This document shows positions 28,300 through 37,139 of a stretch of 64,000 nt of DNA, piece by piece (position 1 is the stretch's first letter; each line of letters opens with the position of its first letter). Origin of the DNA: Comamonas testosteroni (GTDB lineage Bacteria; Pseudomonadota; Gammaproteobacteria; Burkholderiales; Burkholderiaceae_C). The notes under the pieces were generated by a model. It saw only the letters and a program-made list of their open reading frames with translations, made no database searches and had not been told where the DNA came from. Both the position numbers and the translations under genes were made by a program. The stretch is taken from positions 62,001-126,000 of the forward strand of contig NZ_AWOR01000044.1 of assembly GCF_000761245.1 (NCBI RefSeq), read 5' to 3'.

Positions 28300-28410
28300 T
28301 GGATTTAGTTTTCCAGAGGTTTCTTCAATGAGGGATAGTCTAGCGAAGCTGTCCAACCCCTGTGCACAGGAGACAATGCAGCCCTTTGCCCAAGATTTGA
28401 GAGACAGCCC

Positions 28411-28992
28411 GTGAAACTGAAGATGGCCGAAAATTCCCTGTTCGCAGTCCTGATGCGCTCGCGCTGGTGGATCAGCTTTGCGATCTGCGCTGCCGTGGTG
28501 CTGGTGTCGCTGGCGGTGTTCCCCAAAGACATCTCGCCTTTTGCCGCGCTGGGCGCCTTCCCGTTCTTCGTCGTCGGCTGCATTGCCTGCTACAGGCAGC
28601 TGCGGGCCCCCAGCCCGGCAAGGCTGGAGCAGATTCAGCAGGTGATTGCCGAGCAGTCCTGGGCCGACTTCAGCGCACAGCTGCAGACGGCCTGGCAAGC
28701 CGAAGGCTATGAGGTTCAGCGCCTGAACCAGGCCGGTGCCGATCTGCTGCTGACGCGCAACAGCCAGACCAGCGTGGTCGGCGCGCGCCGCTGGAAGGCC
28801 GCCGCCCACGGCGTGGAGCCGCTGCGCGAGTTGCAGGCCGCGCAACACAAGCTGAAAGCCGATCTCTGCGTTTACGTGGCTCTGCAGCCTCTGGGCGAGA
28901 ATGCCGCCAGCTGGGCTGCGCAGAATCAGTTGGTGGTGCTGGATGCCAAGTCCATTGCCACGCTGATCGCCAAGAACCAGAAAAAGAGCTGA
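28411..28992 (+). CDS. Membrane-anchored restriction-endonuclease-like (Mrr-type) protein
   Basis: A 193-residue protein. Two membrane helices occupy residues about 18-60 (WWISFAICAAVVLVSLAVF, then GAFPFFVVGCIACY). The soluble part resembles the Mrr/RecB-like nuclease fold seen in many small membrane proteins: the segment AEGYEVQRLNQAGADLLLTRN aligns with the G-ADL core and is followed by VVGARRWKAAA, which may hold the lysine. One acidic core residue position is unclear. The start is GTG 28411; ATG 28423 is possible. Substrate and role unknown. Confidence 0.7.
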   Translation: MKLKMAENSLFAVLMRSRWWISFAICAAVVLVSLAVFPKDISPFAALGAFPFFVVGCIACYRQLRAPSPARLEQIQQVIAEQSWADFSAQLQTAWQAEGYEVQRLNQAGADLLLTRNSQTSVVGARRWKAAAHGVEPLRELQAAQHKLKADLCVYVALQPLGENAASWAAQNQLVVLDAKSIATLIAKNQKKS

Positions 28993-29085
28993 CGCCCGCC
29001 TCAGACTGTCCCCAGGGCCGCCACCGGCCCGCTCGATGGCCCGGCCCACCTACCGCCCGCGGCCCAATCCGGGCACACTGCAGCC

Positions 29086-30372
29086 ATGGCGGCAGTGAAG
29101 TTCTCTCCCCCCCTCCCAACCAGTCTTGCCGAAGCAGAGCGGCAGAGCTCCGTAGGCCCCAGCTCCAGCATCGGGCAGACCGGCCTGTTGCTCAGCGGCG
29201 GCGGCGCCCGGGCTGCCTACCAGGTCGGCGTGCTGGCAGCCATCGCCGAGCTGCGCCGCGCTCGCGGTCTGCAGCATGGCCCCAACCCCTTTCCAGTGCT
29301 TGCAGGCACATCGGCAGGCGCCATCAATGTTGCAGCCCTGGCTTGCCATGCCGATGCCTTTGACAGCGCAGTGCGGCGCATGCTGCATGTCTGGGGCCAT
29401 ATGCATACCGAGCAAATCTACAAGACCGACTCGCTCAGCGTGCTGCGCAGCGGCGCACGCTGGCTAACGCTGTTGTCGCTGGGCTGGGCGCTGGCCCGCT
29501 GGAGCCGCATGCGCCCGCGCTCGCTGCTGGACAACGCTCCGCTCAAAACCCTGATGAACAGCGGCCTCATGCCGTTCGAGCGCATTCCACAACTCATCGA
29601 CAGCGGTCATCTGCACGCCCTGGCCATCACCGCGTCCAGCTACAGCAGCGGCCAGCACATCACTTTCTTTCAGACTCGCGAAGCCTTGAGCCCCTGGGTG
29701 CGCGACCAGCGCAAGGCCGTTCAGACCCTGCTGAGCGCCGATCACCTGCTGGCCTCGTCGGCCCTTCCCTTCATCTTTCCAGCCATGCCGCTGCCCATGG
29801 ACGGACATCTCGAGCATTTCGGCGACGGCTCCATGCGCCAGACTGCGCCCCTGGCCCCGGCCATCCATCTCGGCGCCAGCAAGCTGCTGGTGGTCGGCGC
29901 GGGCAGACGCCACGAGCCTGTGAGCAGCCAGCCGCAGGCCGATGCCAGCTATCCCACCCTGGCCCAGGTGGCCGGGCACGCGCTGTCGAGCATCTTCCTG
30001 GACACGCTGGCTGTGGACATAGAGCGTGCCGAACGCATCAATCACACGCTGAGCCTGATTTCGCCGGCCGAGCGCATCCACAGCCGGCTGCGCCCTATCG
30101 AGGTACTGGCCATCACCCCCAGCGAGCGCATCGACGATATTGCCACGCGCCACATCGACAAGCTGCCGCTGCCCGTGCGCACCCTGCTGGCCACGCTGGG
30201 CGTGCGCGCCGGCACGGGCAACCCCATGCGCGATGGCGCGCTGGCCAGCTACCTGCTGTTTGAGCAAGGCTATACCCGTGAACTGATAGCACTGGGGCGC
30301 AAAGACACGCTGGCCCGAAGTGAGGAGCTGTGCGCCTTCCTGGGTTGGCCTCAAGAATGTAACAAATGTTAA
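29086..30372 (+). CDS. Patatin-like phospholipase
   Basis: A 428-residue patatin-domain protein. The oxyanion loop is LLLSGGGARAAYQVG (residues about 34-48), the nucleophile Ser is in the elbow GTSAGAIN, and the catalytic Asp is in FGDGSMRQ near residue 248. The Ser-Asp dyad is complete. No signal peptide is seen. The C-terminal 150 residues do not match a domain I know. Related proteins are lysophospholipases or lipid acyl hydrolases. The gene lies alone, with about 25 bases before the diguanylate cyclase leader. Confidence 0.88.
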   Translation: MAAVKFSPPLPTSLAEAERQSSVGPSSSIGQTGLLLSGGGARAAYQVGVLAAIAELRRARGLQHGPNPFPVLAGTSAGAINVAALACHADAFDSAVRRMLHVWGHMHTEQIYKTDSLSVLRSGARWLTLLSLGWALARWSRMRPRSLLDNAPLKTLMNSGLMPFERIPQLIDSGHLHALAITASSYSSGQHITFFQTREALSPWVRDQRKAVQTLLSADHLLASSALPFIFPAMPLPMDGHLEHFGDGSMRQTAPLAPAIHLGASKLLVVGAGRRHEPVSSQPQADASYPTLAQVAGHALSSIFLDTLAVDIERAERINHTLSLISPAERIHSRLRPIEVLAITPSERIDDIATRHIDKLPLPVRTLLATLGVRAGTGNPMRDGALASYLLFEQGYTRELIALGRKDTLARSEELCAFLGWPQECNKC

Positions 30373-30394
30373 TGATGCGAAAGGAGACAGGCAA

Positions 30395-30448
30395 ATGATG
30401 CGTGAGACACTTTGCATGACCTTCATCATCTTTCCGACAACCGCCTAG
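30395..30448 (+). CDS. Putative 17-residue leader peptide overlapping the diguanylate cyclase start
   Basis: ATG 30395 lies eight bases after a strong AAGGAG site and opens a short frame, MMRETLCMTFIIFPTTA. Its TAG stop shares its G with the GTG start of the next gene (TAGTG at 30446-30450). That gene has no ribosome-binding site of its own in the right place, so translation of the leader probably delivers ribosomes to it. No peptide function is evident. Confidence 0.55.
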   Translation: MMRETLCMTFIIFPTTA

Positions 30449-32193
30449 TGACTCCATCCCCACAGCCCATCCGCGCTTCCAAATCGCTCAAGCTTTCGCT
30501 GATCCTGCCTTTTGTTGCCCTGATTGCGCTGCTGACATCGGCCCTGGGCATGCTCTGGTACTGGACCGGCAGCAACACGGTGTCCGCCTTGTCCGAGCAG
30601 GTGATGGAAGAGAAAGCCGAGCGTATCGCGCTGATCGTGGATCGCCACCTGTACCCGTCCAGCGCCGTGCTGGAGGCAGCGTTTCCCAGCGGCCAGCCCG
30701 TAGCTGCCGATATCCGCGAACATATTCCCGAGCTGATCTCCCGGCTGTGGGTGGCGACCTCGCTGCATACCCGGCCTAATGACTATGTGTACTACGCCAA
30801 TATCGCGGGCCAGGGCATTGCTCTCAAGCGAGTGGCCCCAGAACTGGGCCAGTTGCGCCTCAAGACCCAGCCCGGCGAGCACCGCAGCTACTTCAAGGTC
30901 GCCGGCATGCATGCCGAGCCGATCTACGAATCCACCGAAACCAATCTGTTCGAGCCGCGCCAGCGCCCCTGGTTCAAGCTTGCGGCGCAATCGGCCGATG
31001 TGATCTGGACTCCTGCCTATATCGACTTCAGTGCCAAGGACCTGGTGCTCACGCGCGCACGCCGCATCCTCTCCAGCAAGGGCAGTCTCGAGGGTGTGGT
31101 TGCCACTGATATTTCGCTGCGTGCTCTCAACGAATTCGTCAACCAGTTGCACCTGAGCGAACATGGTCGCGCCTTCATCATCGAGGCCGACGGCTCCCTG
31201 ATCGCCGCCACCGGCATGCCCAACATCCACCGGCGCGAAGACGGCAAGCTGGAGCGCATGACCGCCGCCAACAGCCAGGACCCGCTGATTCAGGCGGTGT
31301 ACGACAAAATCCGGGGCGCCTTCCAGGCCTCGCCGTCCAGCGACGCCCTCGGCACAGCCCTGCTCGAAGATGACAGGCACAACCATATTCGCATTGCCTA
31401 CCGGCGTCTGAGCAATGGAGCCGGTCAGGACTGGATGGCCGTGGTGGCCGTACCGCACAAGGACATGCTGGCCGGTGTCTACCGCCATATGGCCATGGTG
31501 GGCAGCCTGGGCTTGCTGGCCCTGGTCGTGGCCGTCGTCATCGGCACCCGCATCTTCGGCGCCGTGGCCAACGATATGCGCTCGCTGACCCGCGCCGTAC
31601 GCAGCGTGGGCCAGGGCGAAATCGACACGCCGATCGAAGTGCAGCGCCGCGATGAAATTGGTGAACTGGCCCACAATTTCCACCGCATGCGCCACAGCCT
31701 GTTTACCGATCCACTGACCGGAGCCAGCAACCGCAGCGCACTGCAGCATATTCTGACCACACTCACCCGCCCCCTGCCCGGTCGGAGCATGGCCGCCCCA
31801 TTTGCCCTGCTGTTCGTGGACCTGGACCGCTTCAAGCCGCTCAATGACCGCTGGGGCCATGACAACGGCGATCTGGCACTGGCCGAGATCAGCCTGCGCC
31901 TGCGCAATCTGCTGCGCCCCGACGATGTCGTTGCCCGCCTGGGCGGTGACGAGTTCATCCTCATCCTGCGCGGCGTCAGCGACGAGGAGCAGGTTCAGGC
32001 CGTGCGCCTGAAGATAGAGCATGCGCTGCAACAGCCGCTGAGCACGCTGCAAGGCATTCCCGAGGGGGAAGCCGTGACCGTGGGCGCATCCGTGGGGCAG
32101 GCCCTGTATCCCAGAGATGCTCAGGATGCACAAAGCCTGCTCAAGGTGGCCGACCAGGACATGTATCGCAACAAAAGACCTTCGGTGAGCTGA
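30448..32193 (+). CDS. Diguanylate cyclase with dCACHE-type sensor, HAMP and GGDEF domains
   Basis: A 581-residue membrane sensor. A membrane helix (residues about 15-40) precedes a periplasmic sensor (about 40-335) with dCACHE features such as RPWFKLA and VVATDISLRAL. A second helix and a HAMP segment (DMRSLTRAVRSVGQGEIDTPIEVQRRDEIGEL in outline) follow, then the GGDEF domain. The active site reads LGGDEF intact, and RPDD exactly five residues before it is an inhibitory I-site. So it should make c-di-GMP with product feedback. I place the start at GTG 30448 because it overlaps the leader stop; the frame has no ATG before the first helix, and a TTG at 30412 is the alternative. Confidence 0.88.
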   Translation: MTPSPQPIRASKSLKLSLILPFVALIALLTSALGMLWYWTGSNTVSALSEQVMEEKAERIALIVDRHLYPSSAVLEAAFPSGQPVAADIREHIPELISRLWVATSLHTRPNDYVYYANIAGQGIALKRVAPELGQLRLKTQPGEHRSYFKVAGMHAEPIYESTETNLFEPRQRPWFKLAAQSADVIWTPAYIDFSAKDLVLTRARRILSSKGSLEGVVATDISLRALNEFVNQLHLSEHGRAFIIEADGSLIAATGMPNIHRREDGKLERMTAANSQDPLIQAVYDKIRGAFQASPSSDALGTALLEDDRHNHIRIAYRRLSNGAGQDWMAVVAVPHKDMLAGVYRHMAMVGSLGLLALVVAVVIGTRIFGAVANDMRSLTRAVRSVGQGEIDTPIEVQRRDEIGELAHNFHRMRHSLFTDPLTGASNRSALQHILTTLTRPLPGRSMAAPFALLFVDLDRFKPLNDRWGHDNGDLALAEISLRLRNLLRPDDVVARLGGDEFILILRGVSDEEQVQAVRLKIEHALQQPLSTLQGIPEGEAVTVGASVGQALYPRDAQDAQSLLKVADQDMYRNKRPSVS

Positions 32194-32224
32194 GCGCAGC
32201 CTCGGCCAACGCTTCTAATTTAGG

Positions 32225-32300
32225 AGCTACTTACGCTTTATATTCATAGAATTAACATTGTTTTCATATTGAAAACAATATGCAAACTGCGTAACTAGCT
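32225..32300. repeat. Family-2 palindromic repeat, copy E (alternative inner stem)
   Basis: Outer arms AGCTACTTACGC (32225-32236) and GCGTAACTAGCT (32289-32300) match in 11 of 12 pairs. The inner perfect hairpin is ATTGTTTTC / GAAAACAAT around ATATT, unlike the TTCAGAT/ATCTGAA stem of copies A and B. TATTCATAGA between them is shared with copy A. It fills most of the 229-base gap before metG. Confidence 0.75.
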
Positions 32301-32422
32301 ACAAAAAACAAAGCAACTACCGTTGCCGAACGAACTCGGCGGGCGCCGCCGCAAAACCCGCGCCCGCAGCCTGAAGCCAAGCCCTTCTAGAATGACGGGT
32401 TCTCTGTGAAAGCTGTTTCCTC

Positions 32423-34570
32423 ATGACCGCACGCAAACTATTCGTCACCACCGCCCTGCCGTATGCCAACGGCAACTTCCACATCGGCCACATCATGGAA
32501 TACATCCAGGCCGACACCTGGGTGCGTGCGCAGCGAATGCAGGGCAATGCGGTCAACTTCGTGGGCGCCGACGACGCCCACGGCGCGCCCATCATGATTG
32601 CCGCCGAAAAGGCCGGCAAGACGCCCCAGCAGTTCGTGGCCGACATCGCCGCCGGCCGCAAGCAGTACCTCGACGGCTTCCACATCGCCTTCGACAACTG
32701 GAGCAACACCGACAGCGCCGAAAACCACGAGCTGTCCAAGCAGATCTATCTGGACCTGAAGGCCGCCGGCTTCATCGAATCCCGCACCATCGAGCAGTTC
32801 TTCGACCCCGAGAAGAACATGTTCCTGCCCGACCGCTTCATCAAGGGCGAATGCCCGCGCTGCCACGCCAAGGACCAGTACGGCGACAACTGCGAAGTCT
32901 GCAGCTCGGTCTACGCGCCCACCGACCTCATCAACCCGTTCTCGGCCCTGTCGGGTGCCACGCCGGTGATGAAGTCGTCCGAGCATTTCTTCTTCAAGCT
33001 CTCCGACCCGCGCGCCGTGGAGTTCCTGACCGAGTGGACGCAGAACGGCAAGCATGTGCAGCCCGAAGTGGCGGCCAAGATCAAGGAATGGTTCGGTGTG
33101 CGCACCAACCCTGACGGCTCGACCAGCGAAGGCCTGGACGACTGGGACATCAGCCGCGACGCCCCCTATTTCGGCATCGAGATTCCCGATGCTCCGGGCA
33201 AGTACTTCTATGTCTGGCTGGATGCGCCCGTGGGCTATCTGGCATCGCTCAAGGAACTGCTCAACAAGCGCGGCGAGGACTATGACGCCTATATGGCCGA
33301 CCCCGCTCTGGAGCAGTACCACTTCATCGGCAAGGACATCATCACCTTCCACACGCTGTTCTGGCCCGCGATGCTCAAGTTCAGCGGCCGCAAGACGCCG
33401 ACCAGGATCTGCGTGCACGGCTTCATGACCGTGAACAACGGCGAGAAGATGAGCAAGAGCCGCGGCACCGGCCTCGATCCGCTCAAGTACCTGTCGCTCA
33501 AGATGAACCCCGAGTGGCTGCGCTACTACCTGGGCGCCAAGCTCAACGGCAAGAACGAAGACATCGACTTCAATCCCGAAGACTTCATGCTGCGCGTCAA
33601 CTCCGACCTGATCGGTAAGTACGTGAACATCGCTTCGCGCGCCGCAGGCTTCATCAGCAAGCGCTTTGACGGCAGGCTGGGTCAGGTAAGCGAAGACGGC
33701 CAGGCCCTGCTGGCCGCGCTGCGCGAGCAGCAAGCCGCCATCGTCGCCGCCTACGAGGCCCGCGACAGCGCCCGTGCCGCGCGCGAGATCATGCTGCTGT
33801 GCGACAAGGTCAACAGCTATGTGGACGCCAACAAGCCCTGGGAGCTGGCCAAGAAGGAAGGCATGGATGCACGCCTGCACGATGTGTGCACGACCTGCAT
33901 CGAAGCCTTCCGCATCCTGACCATCTACCTGAGCCCCATCCTGCCCGGCGTGGCCGCCGAAGTGGCCCGATTCCTCATCGTGCCGCCCGAGAGCTTTGCC
34001 GACGTGGTCAAGCCCCTGGGCGCAGGCCACCAGATCGGCATCTACCAGCACCTGATGCAGCGTGTCGATCCCAAGCAGCTCGAAGCCCTGTTCGAAGCGC
34101 CCGCTGGCCAGGCCGCCCCCGCTGCCGAACCCGCCAAGGCCGAGAAAAAGGCCGCCAAGAAGGCCGAGCCCGTGATCGACCCCAATGCCCCCGGCGGCGA
34201 GCCGCTGGCCGAGACCATCAGCATCGACGACTTTGCCAAGGTCGATCTGCGCATCGCCAGGATTGTGGAATGCAGGGCGGTGGAAGGCTCGACCAAGCTG
34301 CTGCAGCTGACGCTGGACGTGGGCGAGAAGGACGAGAGGGGCCAGCCCAGGACCCGCAATGTGTTCAGCGGCATCAGCAGCATGTACCAGCCTGAGCAAC
34401 TGCAGGGCAAGCTGACGGTGATGGTGGCCAATCTGGCACCGCGCAAGATGAAGTTCGGCCTGTCCGAAGGCATGGTGCTGGCCGCCAGCCACGCCGACGA
34501 GAAGACCCACCCCGGCATCTATGTGCTGGAGCCCTTCCCCGGCGCCATGCCCGGCATGCGGATTCATTGA
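32423..34570 (+). CDS. metG: Methionyl-tRNA synthetase
   Basis: A 715-residue class I synthetase. The HIGH motif is HIGH at residues 21-24, the zinc knuckle is [17 protein letters not shown] (two CxxC pairs, residues about 148-164), and KMSKS is present exactly as EKMSKSRG. After the anticodon-binding helices comes an A/K-rich linker (residues about 555-590), then a C-terminal tRNA-binding/dimerisation domain ([27 protein letters not shown] in outline). It is full length. A family-1 repeat begins nine bases after the stop. Confidence 0.97.
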   Translation: MTARKLFVTTALPYANGNFHIGHIMEYIQADTWVRAQRMQGNAVNFVGADDAHGAPIMIAAEKAGKTPQQFVADIAAGRKQYLDGFHIAFDNWSNTDSAENHELSKQIYLDLKAAGFIESRTIEQFFDPEKNMFLPDRFIKGECPRCHAKDQYGDNCEVCSSVYAPTDLINPFSALSGATPVMKSSEHFFFKLSDPRAVEFLTEWTQNGKHVQPEVAAKIKEWFGVRTNPDGSTSEGLDDWDISRDAPYFGIEIPDAPGKYFYVWLDAPVGYLASLKELLNKRGEDYDAYMADPALEQYHFIGKDIITFHTLFWPAMLKFSGRKTPTRICVHGFMTVNNGEKMSKSRGTGLDPLKYLSLKMNPEWLRYYLGAKLNGKNEDIDFNPEDFMLRVNSDLIGKYVNIASRAAGFISKRFDGRLGQVSEDGQALLAALREQQAAIVAAYEARDSARAAREIMLLCDKVNSYVDANKPWELAKKEGMDARLHDVCTTCIEAFRILTIYLSPILPGVAAEVARFLIVPPESFADVVKPLGAGHQIGIYQHLMQRVDPKQLEALFEAPAGQAAPAAEPAKAEKKAAKKAEPVIDPNAPGGEPLAETISIDDFAKVDLRIARIVECRAVEGSTKLLQLTLDVGEKDERGQPRTRNVFSGISSMYQPEQLQGKLTVMVANLAPRKMKFGLSEGMVLAASHADEKTHPGIYVLEPFPGAMPGMRIH

Positions 34571-34574
34571 TCTC

Positions 34575-35009
34575 ATGATCCCCCCTGAGTCGCCTTCGGC
34601 GCCTTCCCCCCGGGGGGGCGACACCTTCGCCGCGAGGCGGCTCTTGCTCGGTGTCTCCTCGCGGGGGCATGCCTCATCAGGCTCCTGCGGTTTCTGGCTG
34701 GCTGGAGCTTTTTTATGCCTGGCGCTCTCGGGCTGCACCGTGATCGCCGTCACCGGCACCGCCATCAGCGTGACGGCCGGGGCCGTGGGCCTGGCTGCCG
34801 ATGCCGCCATCGGCACAGCCAAGATCGTCGGCAAGGGCGTGGGCAAGGCCGCTGATGCCTTGATGGATGACGACCCGCCCGATACCAGCGGCGTGAATAT
34901 TCGCTACCGCGATCCCTCGCCCACCGCTCCCGCAGCGGCAGAAATGCCGGCAACGACCGCCAGCCCCGCACCTGCCGCGCCCTCTGACGGGCTGCCGCAG
35001 CAATACTGA
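34575..35009 (+). CDS. Small lipoprotein of unknown function; N-terminus derived from a repeat
   Basis: The recognisable protein is a lipoprotein: a hydrophobic segment FWLAGAFLCLALSGC ends in a lipobox, followed by TVIAVTGTAISVTAGAVGLAADA, an alanine/glycine-rich stretch that could insert in a membrane, and a proline/alanine-rich C-terminal tail. The only in-frame ATG (34575) lies before a family-1 repeat, so about 30 residues would be translated from the repeat; TTG 34644 near the end of the repeat is the alternative. The real start is uncertain. I do not know a function. A strong terminator follows. Confidence 0.6.
   Translation: MIPPESPSAPSPRGGDTFAARRLLLGVSSRGHASSGSCGFWLAGAFLCLALSGCTVIAVTGTAISVTAGAVGLAADAAIGTAKIVGKGVGKAADALMDDDPPDTSGVNIRYRDPSPTAPAAAEMPATTASPAPAAPSDGLPQQY
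34580..34666 (+). repeat. Family-1 structured repeat, copy R2
   Basis: It begins CCCCCTGAGTCGCC nine bases after the metG stop. The third hairpin has arms GACACC (34620-34625) and GGTGTC (34650-34655) around a 24-base loop with the inner GAG-GCGG-CTC helix. The second hairpin is shortened to a direct CCCCCC/GGGGGG palindrome. Confidence 0.8.
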
Positions 35010-35033
35010 CGAACCGCCCGCATCGGTTCACGG

Positions 35034-35076
35034 AAAACCGCATTGCGCTACACATTAGATAGCGCAATGCGGTTTT
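35034..35076 (+). terminator. Strong Rho-independent terminator after the lipoprotein gene
   Basis: A perfect 17-bp stem (AAAACCGCATTGCGCTA at 35034-35050, its complement at 35060-35076) with a nine-base loop, ending in a T-run. The A-run on the other side would make it bidirectional. Confidence 0.95.
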
Positions 35077-35333
35077 TTCATGCCCTGGCGCGGCCCTGCA
35101 AGCACAAGCGCAGCGCATAACTAAATAACCAATAACTTCCTGTTACACCACCGGGATATTGAGCTTGCCAGGAGCGGTCCACTTCCTAGAATCCGACTCC
35201 ATCAACTCTGCCTGCTCCGCCCCTGCCCAGAAGAATGCTCGACATTCGCCACAGATAACAAAGGCCGCGCACATTCAGGCATCGAGGTCATAAATCCCCC
35301 ACGCGGCCTTGCGTGGGGACAACGGGAGGCCCC
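35077..35333 (+). promoter_or_regulatory. Upstream region of the sulfur-oxidation cluster with a leader hairpin
   Basis: This gene-free stretch separates the metG terminator from the cytochrome gene and must hold the promoter of the sulfur cluster. A perfect eight-bp hairpin CCCCACGC (35297-35304) / GCGTGGGG (35311-35318) lies 16 bases before the start and just before the GGGAGG ribosome-binding site; it could influence translation or mRNA stability. I see no clear operator. Confidence 0.5.
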
Positions 35334-35678
35334 ATGCGATCGAAACCCTTGCTCACTTCAGCGCGCTCTGCGCTATGGCTGGCTTTTGCCCTGGCAGCGC
35401 CGCTGCCCAGCCTGGCCAGCTCTGCCGCCACCTCCTTGCGTGTGCAGGATGTGGCCGTGCTGGCCGCCAGCTGCGCCAACTGCCACGGCCCGGACGGCCG
35501 CTCCACGGGCGTCATTCCCCAGCTGCGCGGCCTGCCTGAGGCCCATCTGCTGCAACGCCTTCAGGCCTTCAAGGCCGGCACCGCCAAGGACGCCACCGTC
35601 ATGACCCGTCTGGCCAAGGGCTACGACGATGAGCAACTCAAAGCGCTGGCCCAGTGGTTCAGCAAGAAGGGCCCGTAA
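35334..35678 (+). CDS. Periplasmic monohaem c-type cytochrome, partner of the sulfide dehydrogenase flavoprotein
   Basis: A 114-residue class I cytochrome c. A Sec signal peptide (to about residue 26, PLPSLASSA) precedes a single haem motif SCANCHG; the axial Met is probably in ATVMTRLAKGY. The stop codon is immediately followed by the ATG of the flavoprotein gene, as expected for the cytochrome subunit of a flavocytochrome c sulfide dehydrogenase (FccA/SoxE-like role). ATG 35334 is chosen for its GGGAGG ribosome-binding site; an earlier in-frame ATG lies in the leader hairpin. Confidence 0.85.
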   Translation: MRSKPLLTSARSALWLAFALAAPLPSLASSAATSLRVQDVAVLAASCANCHGPDGRSTGVIPQLRGLPEAHLLQRLQAFKAGTAKDATVMTRLAKGYDDEQLKALAQWFSKKGP

Positions 35679-36956
35679 ATGCAGATCAATCGTCGTCAAA
35701 TTCTCGGCGGTGCCGCCGCCGGCGCAGCCAGCTTCGCAATGCCAGCCATCGTGCAGGCCAAGGCAGCCTCGGCCCATGTGGTCGTTATCGGCGGCGGCTT
35801 TGGCGGAGCCACGGCCGCGCGCTATCTGCGCCAGTTCGCACCGCATATCCAGGTCACGCTGGTGGAGCCGGCCGAGCGCTTCTATACCTGCCCCTTCTCC
35901 AATCTGTACCTGGCCGGCCTGCGCAGCTGGGACAGCATTGGCCACGGCTACGGCGGTCTGCGCAAGGCCGGCGTGAACGTGGTCCATGCACGTGCCGACC
36001 AGGTCCTGACCGACTCCAGGCGCGTGCTGCTGTCCAACGGTCAGGCGCTGAGCTATGACAAGCTGGTGCTCTCGCCCGGCATCGACATGCGCTGGAATGC
36101 GCTGGAAGGCTATGACGAGGCGGCCGCCCAACTCGCCCCCCATGCCTGGAAGGCCGGAGCACAGACCCAGCTGCTCAAGAAGCAGCTCGAAGCCATGCCC
36201 GATGGCGGCAAGTTCGTGATGGTCATCCCTGCCAACCCTTTCCGCTGCCCGCCCGGCCCCTACGAGCGCGCCGCCATGGTGGCCCACTACCTCAAGCAGC
36301 ACAAACCAAAGTCCAAGATTCTGCTGCTGGACGACAAGGACGCCTTCTCCAAGCAAGGTCTGTTCATCCAGGGCTGGAAGGCGCTATACGGCGACATGAT
36401 CGAGTGGGTCAAGCAGGCCGATGACGGCAAGGTCACGCGCGTGGATGCCAAGAACCTGGAAGTGGAAACCGCTTTCGGAACCCGGCACAAGGCCGATGTG
36501 CTCAACGTCATCCCGCCCCAGAAGGCCGGCTTTATCGCCGACCGCGCCGGCGTGACCAACGCCAGCGGCTGGGTGCCCGTCAAGCCCGAATCCTTTGAAT
36601 CCACCCAGATCCAGCATGTCTATGTGCTGGGCGACGCCACGATTGCTGCGCCCATGCCCAAGTCCGGCTTTGCCGCCAATACGCAAGGCAAGGTGGCCGC
36701 TGCCGCGATTGCCGCCGAACTGAGCGGCCAGCCCCTGCCTGCTGCGGCCTTTGCCAACACCTGCTACAGCCTGATCGGCACCGACTACGGCATCTCCGTG
36801 GCCGGCGTCTACCGCACGGCAGCGGGCAAGCTGATCGAGGTGCCCGACTCCGGCGGCGTGAGCCCCCTGAACGGCGATGCCGCCTTCCGCAAGGCCGAGG
36901 CCGACTACGGCGCGGCCTGGTACAAGGCGATCAGCGCGGATATCTGGGGTAGTTAA
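35679..36956 (+). CDS. Flavocytochrome c sulfide dehydrogenase, flavoprotein subunit
   Basis: A 425-residue FCSD flavoprotein. A Tat signal (NRRQILGG, cleaved near residue 27) sends it folded to the periplasm. The FAD-binding [13 protein letters not shown] is at residues 38-50. FYTCPFSN contains the cysteine that carries FAD covalently in characterised FccB proteins. The redox-active pair is represented by [11 protein letters not shown] and NTCYSLIG. It oxidises sulfide or bound sulfane sulfur and passes electrons to the cytochrome encoded directly upstream with no gap. It may equally be called SoxF. A family-1 repeat follows the stop. Confidence 0.9.
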   Translation: MQINRRQILGGAAAGAASFAMPAIVQAKAASAHVVVIGGGFGGATAARYLRQFAPHIQVTLVEPAERFYTCPFSNLYLAGLRSWDSIGHGYGGLRKAGVNVVHARADQVLTDSRRVLLSNGQALSYDKLVLSPGIDMRWNALEGYDEAAAQLAPHAWKAGAQTQLLKKQLEAMPDGGKFVMVIPANPFRCPPGPYERAAMVAHYLKQHKPKSKILLLDDKDAFSKQGLFIQGWKALYGDMIEWVKQADDGKVTRVDAKNLEVETAFGTRHKADVLNVIPPQKAGFIADRAGVTNASGWVPVKPESFESTQIQHVYVLGDATIAAPMPKSGFAANTQGKVAAAAIAAELSGQPLPAAAFANTCYSLIGTDYGISVAGVYRTAAGKLIEVPDSGGVSPLNGDAAFRKAEADYGAAWYKAISADIWGS

Positions 36957-36964
36957 CTGGCTCA

Positions 36965-37066
36965 TCCCCTGAGGCGCTTTGCGCCTTCCCCTTCTCTCTA
37001 CGTGCTTCGCACTGCGGGAAGGGGACGCCACCATCGCGGCGGGGCGGCCCTTGCTTGGTGGCCCTC
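36965..37066 (+). repeat. Family-1 structured repeat, copy R3
   Basis: It begins CCCCTGAGGCGC eight bases after the flavoprotein stop. The second hairpin has CCCCTTC/GGGAAGGGG arms with an inner GTGCTTCGCAC. The third has arms GCCACC (37027-37032) and GGTGGC (37057-37062), a compensated version of the R1 arms. Confidence 0.85.
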
Positions 37067-37139
37067 CCCAGCGCGCCCCAAGCCGGAAGCAGCCGTATTT
37101 CAAGGCTGCGCTGCCGCTTGCCTTGCTTGAGTCATCGAT

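Noticed and set aside
32438..34846. 802-codon open frame antisense to metG
   Set aside because: It is a shadow of metG, which has all synthetase motifs.
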